The notes under the pieces are model-generated. The model made no database searches. It was given only the letters and a program-made list of their open reading frames with translations, and was not told the origin of the DNA. This document shows, piece by piece, positions 5,943-6,082 of a DNA stretch of 6,082 bases (its first letter is position 1; each line of letters opens with the position of its first letter). This stretch comes from Woeseia sp037968755. Its GTDB lineage: Bacteria; Pseudomonadota; Gammaproteobacteria; Steroidobacterales; Woeseiaceae. A program made the position numbers and the translations under genes. The DNA lies in assembly GCA_037968755.1 (NCBI GenBank), contig JBBKWB010000099.1, forward strand, positions 1-6,082, given 5' to 3'.

Positions 5943-6082
5943 ATGGATACAGAGACTGGTATTAAAACGGAACGCGGGATTATCATTGTTACAGGCTCCA
6001 ATGGAACGATTGGTGGTGCCGTTATGCGGCAGTTTGCCGGACGATTTGATGATATTGTCGGCTTCGACCGCAGGTCGCCCAA
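5943..6082 (+). CDS. Partial SDR/epimerase-type NAD(P)-binding protein
   Basis: ATG at 5943, preceded by GGAAGGA (5931-5937) at a five-base spacing, opens a frame that runs off the right edge (46 codons seen). After a short leader (MDTETGIKTER) comes strand GIIIVTG and the glycine-rich dinucleotide loop TGSNGTIG (residues 17-24), then helix GGAVMRQFAGRF and second strand DDIVGFDRR. This is the first beta-alpha-beta of a Rossmann fold as in short-chain dehydrogenases/reductases and NAD-dependent epimerase/dehydratases. D42 at the end of the second strand suggests NAD(H), although the arginines that follow could favour NADP(H). The catalytic Tyr-x-x-x-Lys lies outside the window, so the substrate is unknown. 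A 179-base gap separates it from ackA, so it may have its own promoter or be a distal operon member. Confidence 0.8.
   Translation, partial: MDTETGIKTERGIIIVTGSNGTIGGAVMRQFAGRFDDIVGFDRRSP

Noticed and set aside
5843..6082. Minus-strand frame open to the right edge
   Set aside because: The plus strand here has a clear Rossmann motif with a good ribosome-binding site; the minus frame has no motif.

Overview
The window is bacterial, with compact same-strand genes, short gaps and Shine-Dalgarno sites, but the genus cannot be named from sequence alone. By eye, bases 1-226 are clearly AT-rich, while everything from about 430 onward is moderately GC-rich. The left edge therefore looks like a junction with sequence of different history.

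Layout, left to right: (1) bases 1-140, minus strand, hold the N-terminal end of a small gene running off the left edge, possibly a ribbon-helix-helix DNA-binding protein, with a nested dyad just upstream (141-175). (2) Bases 227-433, plus strand, encode a small YHS-domain metal-site protein. (3) Bases 521-643 are the first 40 codons of a 6-phosphogluconate dehydrogenase (gnd-type) gene that then stops; the rest of the enzyme is absent. (4) Bases 679-2022 encode a complete glycoamylase-domain (PF10091/COG5368, GH144-like) protein. (5) Bases 2070-4451 encode a complete xylulose-5-phosphate/fructose-6-phosphate phosphoketolase (xfp). (6) Bases 4528-5763 encode a complete acetate kinase (ackA) with a GTG start. 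(7) Bases 5764-5942 are a gap with small inverted repeats and a short repeat. (8) Bases 5943-6082 are the N-terminus of an NAD(P)-binding Rossmann SDR/epimerase-type protein running off the right edge.

Together the genes form a sugar-phosphate catabolic cluster. Xfp splits xylulose-5-P (or fructose-6-P) with phosphate into acetyl-phosphate and glyceraldehyde-3-P (or erythrose-4-P). AckA then converts acetyl-phosphate and ADP to acetate and ATP. The glycoamylase-like protein plausibly acts on a glucan that feeds sugar into this route. The gnd stub suggests that the ancestral cluster also carried the oxidative pentose-phosphate step that makes ribulose-5-P. From the gnd stub to ackA the gaps are 35, 47 and 76 bases, all on one strand, consistent with one transcription unit.

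I see no CRISPR array, tRNA, rRNA, intact transposon or convincing new defence or mobile system. The points most worth a second look are the truncated gnd stub, the apparently cytoplasmic glycoamylase joined to a phosphoketolase bypass, minimal out-of-frame start-stop elements at ribosome-binding sites, and the hairpin just ahead of the last gene.
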